Assembly: GCA_015680685.1 (NCBI GenBank)
Contig: MNCI01004661.1
Coordinates: 584,000 to 647,088 of the forward strand
Direction: 5' to 3'
From: Gnetum montanum
Lineage: Eukaryota > Streptophyta > Gnetopsida > Gnetales > Gnetaceae
Length of the DNA: 63,089 nt
The notes beneath the pieces were generated by a model. The model saw only the letters and a list, made by a program, of their open reading frames with translations, made no database searches and was not told the DNA's origin. How positions within the stretch are numbered: the first letter of the stretch is position 1; each line of letters begins with the position of its first letter. Position numbers and translations under genes: made by a program. Below are positions 31,880-44,338 of the stretch, one piece after another.

Positions 31880-34178
31880 GGCTTAGGTGTTAGTTTTCTA
31901 GGTGAAGGAGGAGCATGTGTAGGGATAGGAGGTGGATAAGGGTAAGAGGTGGTATCCCTTCTTTCATGTGGAAAATGAGTTCAATAATAATCAGAGGGAT
32001 CGTAGTGAGGCTGGAAAGTAGAGATGTGACTAGAGTCATGTGGAGACAGTGGTTACTAAATGTAGTAACCATACAAATCAAGCTGTCGATAAGGGTATTG
32101 CTACCTTGGTGGTGCCAGTGCCCATGATTGTGGTTGTTGCCACTATTAATACTACTCATATGGTTATGGTGAATCTCCACTTGGATAATATAGTTGTTGC
32201 TAGTAGACTTTATTGAAATTACCTTTAGGATAAGGTAATCTTTTGGATTTTTGCCTTTGTGTTAGTCATGGATTTATGACATACACCCTAGACTCCTACA
32301 AGTGTGACATAATGTGATAACATCCCTTAGGATGTACATGCTGATAGACATCATGCTCATCATCATCATTTAATTAACTTTCCTTAACCTCTTTCATTGT
32401 AGTAATCTTGCCCTTACCTTTGTGATAGGAACGTTCAACTTCCTTGTGTCTCCTGCACTCACAATCACTACCTTGTTCTTTGGACTCTTTAGCAATTTTT
32501 TAGATAGCTTGAAATCTACTATCCATGGAGTCCTATAATTGATCAACCTTGGCCATAATCTTAGATTGAAATTTTTGGAGTGGCTAGGTTTTCTTATTTA
32601 CCACCTCATCAAATACGGATTCGTCCTCATTGCCACAAAATTGAACCTCCCTCTTATGAATAGAAGAATCATAGTTGTAGTCTTTTACACTTTCTCTTTT
32701 TCTTAATTCATCCTTCTCTTTGGCTACCTACTTGATTAATATTTGTATCTAATGGGCACTTAATTTTGATAGTTTCCCTTGGGCATAAACACAAAGGGTT
32801 CTCCTCATTTCTGATTGAAGCCCATCTACTATGTGGTGAAGTTGATCTAGTTGAGAATAACCATGGCCAAGACATTTGTGCATCAAAGAATAGTATCAGC
32901 CGACGGTGGCATCCAAGGGTTCATGTGTTCCTTTTTTTCATCCTTAAATTTACCTTCTCAAGTTGGACACTCTAGTGTACATTTGAGATTTATCATTAAA
33001 CAATTCAAGCATGGTAATCCATTGTTTGATAGATTCCAACTCTAAGGACTAATACCAGTTCTCTACTTTTTTGATGAATGTCCTTAGGAACAACTTATGT
33101 TTTTTCCACTCATTCTCTATATTTTGCAAGGCACATGCATCTTGAAAAGCTTGGAGATGGTTCTGTAGATTAGAGTTATATCCCCCTTCAAATTGAGAAA
33201 TATTATTCATATCTAACTTTTTGATTTGACTGTCCTTCACATGCCTTATTAGAATTTGTATTGCCTTTGCGATATTAAGCATACTTCAAGTAGTAAGAAA
33301 CGGCTCATTGAGGCCTTGGTCATGATGTCTATGATGCCCTCTATTACCCCTTCATTCATGATGATGTGCCTCTCTTAAATGTTTGTACCCTTGATCTTGC
33401 CTTTTCCAATAGTCCCCTTGATCGTTTTGGTCCCATTGGTCATTTCATTTATTTTGGTCACCTCCATCACGGTCTCACCTTCTACAATCACGGTTAGAGC
33501 CAAAAGAAGAAGAATATGACAACAAAGGAGAAAAGGAAGGAGTACTAGCATCATCATAGTACCTGCTACCACCTCTTCAATGATTATACCATGATCACGA
33601 TCTTGTTTCTTATCTACATCCTTACCTTGACTTGCCCCTTCAGATCCTTCCCTGTCATTGGAACCATTTTTACCAAAAACAAGATTATGAATTGTGGATT
33701 GCAAGCTTTGGTTTTCACCTCCTTCATTGAAGTCAAAGAGAGGGATTTTATTAAATGGAAAACCCCTAGAGAAGGGTTCTCCACCAGCTTGTTGCTACAA
33801 TAATAATGGAGAATCATTATATCTTTTTCACTTCTAAGATTCATAAAATTGTTCTAGCTATTGATCTTGTAGATGTTTTACCTTAGTGGGATGATAATCC
33901 CCAGTGTCAGTATCTTACACAACATACTTAGCATGACATTCCTAAAGGCCATATCATATAAGCATTTAGTGAAGCATTGTAGGAATAGATTGATTGGGTG
34001 GCAACATAATGTTGCCCTCCATGTTGTGCCATTGTAGCTATTCATCCTGGTGTAGGATGAAGGTGAAGTTTGGTACATACTCATCAGGATGAGCATATAC
34101 TATTCGATATTGTTGAGGCACTAGTTGATAAGCTTTATTAGACTTGGGTGGAGAATTGCTCTTGTGAGAAGAAGACAT
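31880..34178 (-). pseudogene. gag of element B
   Basis: The ATG at 34178 opens MSSSHKSNS, shared with A and D. Fragments follow in several frames: QSLQSTIHNLVFG near 33700; MLNIAKAIQILIRHVKDSQ (33282) leading to FEGGYNSNLQNHLQAF and KHKLFLRTFIKKVENWY; helix and zinc-knuckle region near 32300-32370 with HPKGCYH, where the first Cys pair is damaged; then a proline/glutamine tail to 31880. At least six interruptions. Confidence 0.75.
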
Positions 34179-34320
34179 TTTCAGTTAGAAAAATAAAAAT
34201 CACAGTGTGCTTCTAAATATTTTTGTAGTAATATTACAATGTGATTTTACTCTAAGGTTCATTCCAACAATTTAAATACTTTTCACTAGGTCCTAGATAG
34301 CACATGAAACAACCAAACGG

Positions 34321-34338
34321 TCCTTGGCAATGGTGCCA
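34321..34338 (-). other. primer-binding site of element B, tRNA-Asp type
   Basis: Minus strand TGGCACCATTGCCAAGGA, one base from the 5' LTR. It differs from the intact tRNA-Asp complement at 61697 by three changes of the G-to-A type on this strand, as expected from cytosine deamination. Confidence 0.85.
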
Positions 34339-34339
34339 A

Positions 34340-35156
34340 TGATGAGTGGATATGAATCACTAAGGCATTTATGTGTGATCTAGGCAAATTTCGTGGGCCT
34401 ATAGTTCTCCAGTGCACTAGCTCTTCTAGGAAGTGAATGGGTGTTAAGAATGTTCGTTGTCTTCCCAACTACACTTGTGAGGTTCAAGGGTATGGTTTAA
34501 GTGTAATTGAGGTACATGATTTTTCTTATTTTATGTTTTATAAATTTGATAGCCTATAATAAGAATGAAGAGTAGAGTAACTTAAAATCTAGTTTGTTTA
34601 ATGTCTATCTAGCCTAACACAAGTAACTAAACCACTTTCTTGGACACATCTTAAACACATATAGTGCTGCTAGGCTACCAAATGTTAAGCGTTGCTGGGT
34701 TACCAAGTACTATATGTATGCTCGAAGTGGTCATGCTTGTGTTCATTAACTATTGGAAATAAATTGCTCAATTTAAATCCATTAAAGTAAAGAGCATAAA
34801 AGTAAAGTGCATTAAAAGAAATATTAATCTATTCTAAGTGCTACAAGGATTGTCAAAAGAGTTCGTTTGTATTCCTGTCACACTGTTACATTTAGGTACA
34901 TTAGTGCTTGAACAAAGAACCATACACACTTAGACTTCTTCTATGGGTACTTAGAAAATATTCTAACTTTGGAAAAAATAAATTGCAAGAGCTTCACTAC
35001 TTTGACTGAAAACTAAAAAATGACTACCAAATCGAAAGCCCAAGCACTATATTTATAAGCTAGTGTATACCCCCCGATGTCAGATACCCAACATTGCATC
35101 AAGACCCCAACATCAGATACCTAATGTCATAGTAGATGAAGAAACATGTTTCATCA
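34340..35156 (-). repeat. element B 5' LTR (817 bp)
   Basis: Plus strand starts TGATGAGTGG and ends TGTTTCATCA. It lacks about 20 bases near its outer end that the partner LTR keeps (GGTACCC...CCAACCATAC region). The self-complementary array before the TATA box is degenerate (CCCGATGTCAGATACCCAAC). Confidence 0.9.
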
Positions 35157-37137
35157 TTTACCAACAACCATGATGATCCAATGCCTTCCATCCTTTCCAA
35201 TCCCCATCTTAAGGCCACAAGCCTTTCAGCTTTCCCCACAACCATTTGTGCAAACTCCCAAACCTAATAGAGTGCCTCAAGGCTTGGTTCAAATATTCCA
35301 AATGATACAAAACCTCACAAAAGAGTTATGTAAACTCAAGGCCTCTAATACAAAAATGGTAAAAATAATGGAATTTTATTAGGATAATCCTATTAGTCCA
35401 ACCATTTGACAAATAACCATTCATTCAGGCATTCCTATCCCATAATTCACAAATCCCAACGCACATCTCACCACCTTCTATTCTGAGTGTTTGTTGCTAC
35501 AGGCTTGGCCCCACATTAGAATGTGATTCCCTATGTCCCTTACTGAGAAAGCCTAAGATTGGTATCATGCATTTACCAGGAGGATCTATTGCCTCACTAG
35601 AAGAGTTGATATCATAGCTTGTGAATTGTTTGAAGTATAACTTGAAACCAGATACCATCCTACACCAATTGATGAAAATAAAATAGGGACCCCTTGAACC
35701 TATTTAGAAGTTCATCCAAAGATGGAATGCTCTACTTAATGAGATTCTTGAGCCTGTAGATGGAATCCATCTTCTGGCCATCTTCAAGGGGATGGTCAAT
35801 GATTTCATCAAGTCTAAAGTGTATTATTTAGACCCACAATCTCTTAGTCAAGCTTTCTCATAAACTAAGAACATAGAGGATGCTGCAAAGACTAGTCATG
35901 ATCCTGCTTATGTAGCATATAAGAATCAACACACAAGGAAGGATAAGGAGAGGGGGAAACAAAATCATATATTTGTGGCCACTACAGCCAAAGAAAATAA
36001 AACCACATAGGGATTAAAAATAGGTTAACCTAAGCCCTTACCACAACCAACTAGCCATCAACATTGGGGGGCCTCTACATCAAATAACACAAGGCCTAAC
36101 TTTGAAAGGAAAGATCAGTCAAAGTACACTAAGTTACAACTAAAACAATTTGAACTCCTTAACTAGTTACTTAATAGTGGTTGATCCAATACAAACAAAT
36201 GACTGAGAATGCCCATAGGAGGCATGATTGACTATGCAAAATCACTAAGGATCCCACTTTGGAAACCAAGAATGATCCATCAATACTTAAATACTTTAAA
36301 CTTGACCAATTTTACCACTATCATCAATTGCCAGGTCATGACACTGATTTTTGTTTAGCCTTGAAGGATGCCTTGAAAAAGATGATAGATAATAAAGAGC
36401 TAGTGCTTGATGCCTCTAATTTAGTTAGGCCATAAAACCAATCAATGTAGATGTACAAAGACCCATTGAATACCAACAAAAGCTCATACATAATAGTGAC
36501 ATTTAATGTGAGCAACAACCCCAAGCCTACTAGGAAGCCATTCATGATTTAGATACCTCACAATGAGAGGAGCCACAACCAAAACTATAATCCAAACCAA
36601 TCAACATCCTCTAGTGGTGGTTAATACAATGACTTCTTCACATTCCAACAACAAGAAATCATCTAACAAGGAACGCAAGAAGTTTGCACCAAATCCAACT
36701 AAGTATAACAAGAAGGAGAAGGCTTAGAAGAAGGTGGGCCCACTAAATCCCACACATGTTTTAGCCATTTGCATGATCTCTAACACTTGAAATGCTTTAA
36801 CTAGTCAACTAAGGAAGGGCTTAGTACAACAAGAGAAGGGAAAGGGAGCTAAATCACAAACCTTGAAACATAAAGTTCACATCCTAGATCAAATGGACGA
36901 AGTTAAAGTTAACAAGAGTGAAAAATTGATTACCAATGACAAAGACTTCCTCAATGCCATAGAATAGGTGATGTAATCCTTGAAACAAAGGAAAACTTCC
37001 CTTAGCCTATAAGGCCTAGTGATGACTTCTTTTGCACACTACAAAGCCTTAGTGAAGATGTTGACTCTAATTCCCATAAGTGAGGATATCTCCACTGAAG
37101 GAGAGTCCATCCATGCAGTGATGCTACCATCCTAACC
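35157..37137 (+). pseudogene. gag of element F (right part), distinct Ty3 lineage
   Basis: It continues the proline-rich N-terminus (QAFQLSPQPFVQTPKPNRVP, QGLVQIFQMIQNLTKELCKL). A Retrotrans_gag-like domain follows: HLTTFYSECLLLQAW, FPMSLTEKA, DWYHAFTRRIY, then FIQRWNALLNEI and IFKGMVNDFIKSKVYYL, with stops between. At 36290-36420 comes KLDQFYHYHQLPGHDTDFC-LALKDAL, a CxxH...GHDTxxC-type zinc knuckle seen in Tat-like gag proteins, with the first Cys lost. The Gag sequence is unlike that of A-D and H. No protease or pol motif follows before 38 kb. Confidence 0.7.
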
Positions 37138-38189
37138 TAGGGAAGAAATGAATTCAATTTTTATTTTTATCCTAGTTTAAACTTTTATTTACACATATCA
37201 CATATCATTTTACTTTACCATATTTTACTTTATTTTAGCCTTATTTTGCATATAGTTTACAACTTATTCTTATTTACAGCTTGCCTTTTATTCTTTTCCT
37301 TTTAAAACATAAAAATACCATAAAAATTTTAAAACTTGAAAAATTCATAAAAATGGTAAAACATGAAAACTTATAAATATTTTAAAATGGCCTACTAAGG
37401 CCTAAAACTGACAATGCATGGCCTATCAAGGCCTTAAACTCGCGATGCATTTGTAACCTTTCTATTCCTTATTTTTATTACAACCCTTATACCTTAGTTT
37501 ACACTTTGTTTTCCTGGTTACTTTACATTTTACATGTTGCAAATATTTTTACCTTACAACCTTATATTTTACCAAGATAGCCTTATTACATGAGTAAAAC
37601 ATAAATTATAGATAATGTACATAAAACTAAAAATGCTAAAACATAGAGGAAAACTTTAAAAATAATAGTTATAACCAAAGTACCCATAACCCATAGCCAT
37701 AGTCACATAGTATGACAAAAGTTTAATCAATAATGATAATAAAATAAATAAGAGTCTAATAGCCATGGCTACATTGTGTAGCAATAACATAAGTAAAAAT
37801 CATGTGTCTTAATAATATACCAATGGCTAAGAATAGCCAATAAAAAAAGAAATAATAATGACAATATCATAACATCAACATCATAACCAATATCAACTAA
37901 AAGACATAATGAAACTGGTAGGACTAAGGCACAACTTGAGAGGAAGGAGGAGCATCATCAACGTTATCACAATTGGGGCCACTGCTATCACCTAGTGCCT
38001 ACACCAACCACAACAAAAAAAAATTAAAAATGAAACATAAAAAAAAAATAATAATTAGTAACATGTGTAGCCAAAAGTATAACAATGAAATAAAAAAAAT
38101 GAAAACCAAAACAAATACAAAATAAACTAAAATATATTAAAATAAAAAAAACTTAAACAAACAAACCTAGAAGGTTCAGGTGCAACATT
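37138..38189. other. AT-rich unassigned stretch after element F gag
   Basis: Nothing coding is legible. A T-rich part (37150-37350) leads to a short tandem pair of GGCCTA..AAGGCC motifs (37388-37450), then A-rich DNA. The minus strand near 37905-38000 could encode GPNCDNVDDAPPSSQ, a low-complexity segment of the kind found at ends of plant retroelement ORFs; too short to assign. Confidence 0.4.
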
Positions 38190-39570
38190 ACACTAGATTC
38201 TTGTAGATGTGACACTATAGGGCAACATCCCTTAGGATATTCATATTGGTAAATTTTACATTTGTCATCATCTATTTTTGAACTTGCAACCTTCTTAATC
38301 ATTGTAGTCTTATCTTTCTACTAATAGTGTTTCCCTCTTATATCTTTTCTTCTCTTACTATCTCTACTACCATGCTCCATCTTCTCCTTTACTATCTTGA
38401 GAGCAGTTTGGAACTTCTCATCTAAGGAGTTCTACATTTTATCCACCTTTGTCAATATTTTAATAATAGATTTATGAATTGGTAAATTTTTTATTGTTCC
38501 ACTTCATCTAGTGGTTCTTCCTCCTTTAAATCATAGAAAAGCATCTCCATTTTGTGAGTAAAAGGATCCCTATTATACTTCTTTGCACTTTCTTTCTTCT
38601 TTAGCTCTTCTTCCTCTTTTGCCACCTAATCAATAAGCCTTTGGATCTGATAGGCTCTCATCTATGAAATTCTTCTTTGGGCATAAACCTAAAGAGTTTC
38701 TCTAGTTTTGTTTTGGAACCCATCTATAATGTGGCAAACCTACTCCCTTTAACATGACTTGGGAATTGGTGTAAGAGGAAGTAGTACCTACCCAAGGCTA
38801 CATTCAAGGATTCATGGTTGCCTTGCTTTCATCCTTTAATTTGTTTCCTTAAGTTGAATACTTAGGAATATCTAGGGTACTTATCATTAAATAGCTCTAG
38901 CATTGTGCTTCACCTATGAATGGGTTTTAGTTTTAAAGAGTGGCACCAAGTTTTTGCTTCTTTAATGAATGTTTTTAGTAATAAATTTAGCTTTTTCCAC
39001 TTATTCTTGATGTTCTATAAGGCACATGCATCATGGAAATCTTGTAGATAATATTGTGGATCAACATTATATTCCCTTCAAACATAGAAATACTATTCAT
39101 ATCCAACCTTTTAATCCTACTATCTTTTGAGTGTTTGGTGAGGATTCCAACTACTTCTGAAACATTAAGCATATTTCTAGTAGCTAGAAATGGTTCATCA
39201 TAATCATCATATTCATAATGACCCCTATCATAGCCATGCCTCCTATGATGCATACTGTTATGGCTCCTTACTTGATGACACTTCTCTTCTTCTTGTGGTT
39301 GTTTATGCTTCTAGTTCTTGCCATCTCAATGGAATTTCCTATCATCTCCATCTCAACCTTGATCATTCCTTCTTTTATCTTGATCATGGCTCTTTCTATT
39401 AGAGTTTGTTGAAAAGGAGGATGTTAAGACAAAGGACTAGGAGAACAATCCCTACTAGTCTATCTATGATCCTTTGCTTCATCTTTCTCCTTATCTTTGG
39501 ATGGACAACTAGTAGATCTATGCTTTAATGTTCTTTGGGACTTGATATTGGTGTTTTCAATCATCATCAT
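38190..39570 (-). pseudogene. element G: isolated gag fragment
   Basis: Minus-strand gag of the A/B/C/D type with no LTR, primer site or pol attached. HRRHGYDRGHYEYDDYDEPF and NVSEVVGILTKHSKDSRIKR lead to MFEG (39253-39080). The capsid-like helices are legible at 38950-38650 in mixed frames. The zinc-knuckle-like EYPKGCCPIVSHLQ lies near 38210, after which homology ends at about 38190. The right end abuts LINE-3. Both ends look like deletion or recombination breakpoints. Confidence 0.7.
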
Positions 39571-39579
39571 GATTTATTG

Positions 39580-40379
39580 ATTATTCAAAAGTGGACTTAT
39601 TTTAATTTAACATCTCTTAAATTTTAAAAGATTCCTTATTTTTTTGAATTGTTGAATATTTCATTGCTTTTTAAAAAAGCTGAAAGGGATATTGCATCTT
39701 ATATTAGGTCGATCAACCATTTTGAAGTTGTTGTTGCAGCTAATGGTTTTCACAGAATTTTATATATGATTGAAGTGGATTTTGATTTTCTTAAATGAGA
39801 AATTCTTCTATGTGCTAACAAAATTTATTATACATAATAGATTATTTATTACAATCTTTCAAAGTCATGTCACTATTATCATTGAAAGGGTCACATGTTT
39901 CATTCATGTTCTTTTATGTTGAAGAAAAAAAGGTAATGTAAGTATGTTAACAACAATCTATTGTAAATGCTACTAAGGTTTCTTCTGTAAATGTTATAGA
40001 TCTTATGAAGGTTTTTTCTATAGATGCTGCAAATCCTTGAATGATTTATTCTACTAATGTTTCAACAGTTAGCTTGCCTCTTTCTTTTACCGTTGTTCAG
40101 TAGAATGAATCTTCAAGAAAGGTTTTAAGGAAATAAATTTTAAAAAATTCTTCAATAATTGAGGAAAAACAAAAATATGTTTCACAAGTTTTATAGAATC
40201 CTATTGTTGATTTCGATAGTTTTCAATTGGTTCTTCATAATAAAAAACATTGAGGAAGTCTCTATATTAGCTATTACGTATTAAATCTTTAGGATGAATA
40301 ATATATTCAAGATATTATAATTGCTAATAATTTATTTGCATCAATTGGTCTAGACATGGAGATAATATCTTTTAATAAT
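39580..40379 (+). pseudogene. LINE-3 ORF1 remnant and ORF2 start
   Basis: Plus strand: PYFFELLNISLLFKKAERDI, then FHRILYMIEVDFDFLK (the ARICVEIDL-type block), YYNLSKSCHYYH*KGHMFHS (zinc knuckle) and MLKKK. These match LINE-2 (15050-15390) in order. ORF2 begins at the ATG at 40356, MEIISFNN, the conserved start of plant LINE endonucleases. Element C entered after its eighth codon. On the far side (51975) the frame reads VNLINRVEAF, a plausible continuation of the RGLNNR-type block, then decays. Confidence 0.65.
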
Positions 40380-41264
40380 TTATGAGTAGCAAGTAGACCC
40401 TACACCCAACCATATGAATCACTAAGCGTTCAAGCACGATCAAGTTGAATTCCATGGACTTATAGCCTCCTAAGTACACTAGTCTTTAGGAAGTGAAACT
40501 AACTATTGCAATCATTGTCTTCCCAATTACACTTGTGAAATGCAAAGGTATGGTTAAGTGTAATTGAGGCACATGATTTTTATCATTTTCATGTTTTGTG
40601 TTTTAAATTGCTTAAGGATAAAGAATAATGAAAAAAATAAAATAATTAAATTGCTAATTTAGTCTAACTAGCTACACCTAACTAATCCTAACATAAGCAT
40701 CCATTTCCACTTGTTGTACACATCCTAAACACATTAAACACTACTGGGTTACCAAACATTAAGCGTTACTAGGATTACCAAGCACTAAGCGTATGCTTGA
40801 AGTGGTCATACTTATGTGCTTAATTAAGCATATTTAATCTAGCTTAATTTAGCTTAATTACTTAAAGTGTTTAAGGAAATTACATAAAACATTAAATGCA
40901 TAAATAAACAATTAATCTATTTCAAAGTGCTACAAAGCTTATTAGAAAGCTCGTTTTTATTACTTCACACAATATCATGCTCAAGTACAAAGTTCTTAAA
41001 TAAAGATCTATACACTCTTTGACTCCTACTATGGGCACTTAGAAAAATATTCTAACTTTCAAATGATAAAACTACAAGAGTTTCACCACAACTATGACAA
41101 AAGATGTCATAAACATGGTAGGTGAGCATGTGTTTATAGGCAAAAATAGACACTACGTCAATGAGGCCACATTAATGCATCAAATCCCATGTTGATGGGG
41201 CAGCATAGACATGGTCATGTTGATGGGGACATGTCGATGAGACCCAAGAAAATGCAATTCATTA
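40380..41264 (-). repeat. element C 3' LTR (885 bp)
   Basis: Plus-strand ends TTATGAGTAGCAAG and GCAATTCATTA are mutated forms of TGATGAGTGGCAAG and CTCATCA. The adjoining polypurine tract is also degraded (TATGCTTAGATTG). A TATA box lies near 41131-41139 (minus CCTATAAAC). Upstream of it lie repeated TGATGGGG/CCATCAACA motifs (41155-41250). Confidence 0.85.
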
Positions 41265-41529
41265 TATGCTTAGATTGAATGAAAACTTGTCATCGATTTA
41301 ACAAAAGGAGGAACCAGTTTCTTACAAAATTTTGGAAAGGTATGGGATTATTGACTAACTACTAACATACACAAACACTAAGTGCCCAAGTGTATAGAAC
41401 TACAATCATTAGAAAGTTTTGGTGTTCAGGACAAAAAAATTAAATATAAGGATAACGCTAGGATAAAAATGACAAACAAAATTTCTTTGATAGCATGAAT
41501 ACAAGGGAGAAGTTCAAACGATCCTAGGT

Positions 41530-44338
41530 AATGGAGGTTCTTGAGGGTATTAAGAATCTTCTCTTGCTATAGGTGCATGTGGTAGTTGAGGTAGTTGTGA
41601 TTATCCTATGGTAGCTACAACCTCTAGTGGAAGATGGAAGGTATCCAATAGTGCCTTCATCTTCTCCTCCTTACTCCTAGGATTGTTGATAGTCCACACT
41701 GCATCACAGATGTGGACCGGTGTGGAAACATTCCAAGGCTAGGGCATTGTTGGAAACAACTCCTTCACATTGATGAACCAAGCAGTGAAAAGTTTGTGTT
41801 CAACATCAAATGCCTTTACTGCGTTCTGTAGCTCTTGGTAGTCACTTAGTCTCCTAGCTAGGTTCTTAGTTGTAGATTTTTGATTGAAGAAGTGCTACCT
41901 GAGAACATTAAGTTTTGCATTTTCCACCTCAAACTTTTACTTGGTGTCTTTATGATGCTTGAACTAAACTTTATACAACAAGTACAAACTAGTCATTTGT
42001 TTCTCTAATTTGAACTATGGCTATCTGGTAGTCAACATTGTTAGATTTGCATACTGGAGATTGGCAACCTCCATGTTCTTCATCATCTCCTTGATTTGCA
42101 GCTCCTTCATGTGGATCTCTACCTTTTTGTAGTCATTGAGCCAATTACAAATAGGCTGCTAGACATCTCCTCTTTTCTTGAGTTGTTGAGGACCTCATTA
42201 ACTTTTTCCTTCATCATTTGAATATGTTTTTCATTAATTTCTTTGTATAGACCAACCTAATCTCTGTATTGATTTTTAACTTTCTTAAATTTGAGAGCCT
42301 CATTTTTCTAGGAAGCTACCTCTATTATAGATTTTTGGTGAAGGGCTTAAACTTCCTCTATGGAGAGATTTTTTTTTTCAATTGCTAATCTCCTCGGTTC
42401 CATGTTTACTTTGGCTAGTTGATCTTGCTATTGATGGATGAAATCTTGCATTTGCTGCTTTTTACCATCAACATTTCACAAGTAGTGATTCTTTGCAGTT
42501 AGGGTGACATTCTCCTCATGAGTCTGATCCAAGGACTTTTGGATATTGTGCATGGTAACATCAGTCAAGGATTGATAGAAAATCATCATCTCCTTTGCAT
42601 CCTCAACCTTCTTAAGCTTTTTATAAAGCTATTGAAAAGCTTCATCATGGGTCAATGTAGGATTAGTAAGGTGGGCTCTTAAATTTAGCAACCTCTGTAG
42701 CTAGGCATTGGTTTTGAGCCCAGGCTAATTCAAGTTACCCCTCCATGATAATGCATTTTTCCTGAGCTTTCAACAACTCCGACTGGGTTATAGTGATTGT
42801 ATTCAAAAGGTCAAAGAAATTTGGAATTGGTTACCCAATTTCTACTAATTGGTTCAGCAACTCTTCATCTTGGGTTGTACTTAATTTACCACTAAATGTT
42901 CTTGTATATGTCTACACATTTCAAAGTGTAGAAACATCTAATACAGACATTGCTAGTGCATTGAATGCTTCAATAATTCTATCAGCAACCACCTCTACTA
43001 TTATTTCCTATCCGTGGTGCTGCATCACCAAGAAAGTTGCTCCATTGCCCTTTTCTAGATGCACTAAGAAAGTAGTGGCATTCTTGGAGATGTCTGTGCA
43101 TTGCTACTATTGTGTGTGTGAGAGAGAATTACCTCTTAGGTGCTAGGATTTAATCTTATGGGTAGTTGCATTCTTTGGGTTGAAAAGATTGGCCCACCTC
43201 CCTCCATTTTGTTGATGGTTTGAGCCACTTCATTGGGATGACTTGTTGTTGGATGATATACAGATGGATCACTTCCACTCATTCCTTCTCATTGCTCTTA
43301 CTCATGCAATAGCTACTCTCAGATTTTGTGCATTCATTCAAGGGCAGCGTGGGACTCTGACATTGTTTTGTGAGTGGGTGGTGGAGGTGGTGGTTACTGA
43401 TTATCTTCCTTGGTATTGGTAGGGGTCTTGTCCTTCATCATTTTTGCCTAAGAGTTAGAAGGAGTATGCAAAAGTGTATCATTAGCATAGCAAACTATTT
43501 CTACCCTTTTGCATAATTTTTTGATGAGTTAGGGAAAGGGAAAGGCCTTCCTTCCATGTTCATTTTCCTTAAATTTCTTCTCTATCTCTAGATAGATTAA
43601 TTATGGAAGTTTCACATGGAATTTTCCACTTAGAGTAGCACACACATGGGCGGAGAAGGTAGTTACCTTACTAGGCCTCATCGTTGGATTGAGGTGATAG
43701 GCAGCTATCTTGAAATATATATGCTTTGCCAAGGTGAGTGTGCCATACTCCTTGTAGTCCACTCCATAGCATCATTGGGTCCACTCCTTTGCCTCTGGGT
43801 TTACTTATGTAGAGATCTTTGCTAGGTTTGTTCTAATATTAGACAACCATAGGGCTTGCATAATAGCTTCCACCAAGTAGGACGCCTGAATGTTTGTGAT
43901 CTTCATAGTGGCTCCCACCTACCTACCATTCTAGAAGAGATATGTATCTCCTATGTACCACTTCCCACTAGAAGTGATGATTAGCCACATGGGAGAGTTC
44001 TACAACTATGTCTTAACTTCTGGTGGAGCATGTTCTAAGAATGGTCCAAAGTTTAATTATTGGGGAACTAAACATTAGATGTCACAAGGCTTGATTTGAT
44101 CAAGGTAGGCTTGAGTGAATGTGACCTCTAGTCTTGGCACTAGTTCCAATGCCTCTTCTTGATGGGATTATTTTGTTATAGTCAGTTGTTTAGGAATCTA
44201 TCAGAAAGATTCCACTTCAAGCTCCTCCCAAAGAGGTCCTATTACATGAGTTTTTGCTGCTTGCTCTTGCTGCTCCCTTCCAACTCTTAGTTTTTTGTCC
44301 CTTGGTTGAGATGCTCCTCCTTCTTGTGGGAATTTCAT
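41530..44338 (-). pseudogene. ORF3 of element C: post-pol ORF with C-terminal coiled coil
   Basis: The most complete copy, about 2.8 kb (about 930 codon positions) with stops and shifts. The ATG at 44338 gives MKFPQEGGASQPRDKKLRVG, then HVIGPLWEELEVESF. The conserved block at 43800-43500 has YFKIAAYHLNPTMRPSKVT, then SGKFHVKLP and IYLEIEKKFKENEHGRK, AFPFP*LIKKL. From about 42900 to 42050 comes a long heptad-rich, Q/K/E-rich region (ELLNQLVEIG, LYKKLKKVEDAKEMM, TLTAKNHYL, EALKFKKVKNQYRDQVGLYK) that should form a coiled coil. It lies in the same sense as pol and after it, the place of the env-like ORF in Athila elements. Its N-terminal domain resembles PF20167 proteins (from memory). Confidence 0.7.

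Larger units (their letters stand above)
25095..35156 (-). mobile_element. LTR element B: Athila-like Ty3 element with gag and pol
   Basis: 10.06 kb with LTRs at 25095-25962 and 34340-35156. On the minus strand: 5' LTR, tRNA-Asp-type primer site (34321-34338), gag, protease, linker, RT, RNase H, integrase, 2.3 kb of non-coding 3' region, polypurine tract and 3' LTR. There is no ORF3. All coding parts are broken. Flanks are TCTGC (25090-25094) and TTTAC (35157-35161), a 5-bp duplication differing by two transitions. The element sits inside the gag region of element F. Confidence 0.9.

Noticed and set aside
37905-38000. End of a host gene on the minus strand (GPNCDNVDDAPPSSQ)
   Set aside because: Too short and low in complexity, surrounded by retroelement debris; no exon structure visible.
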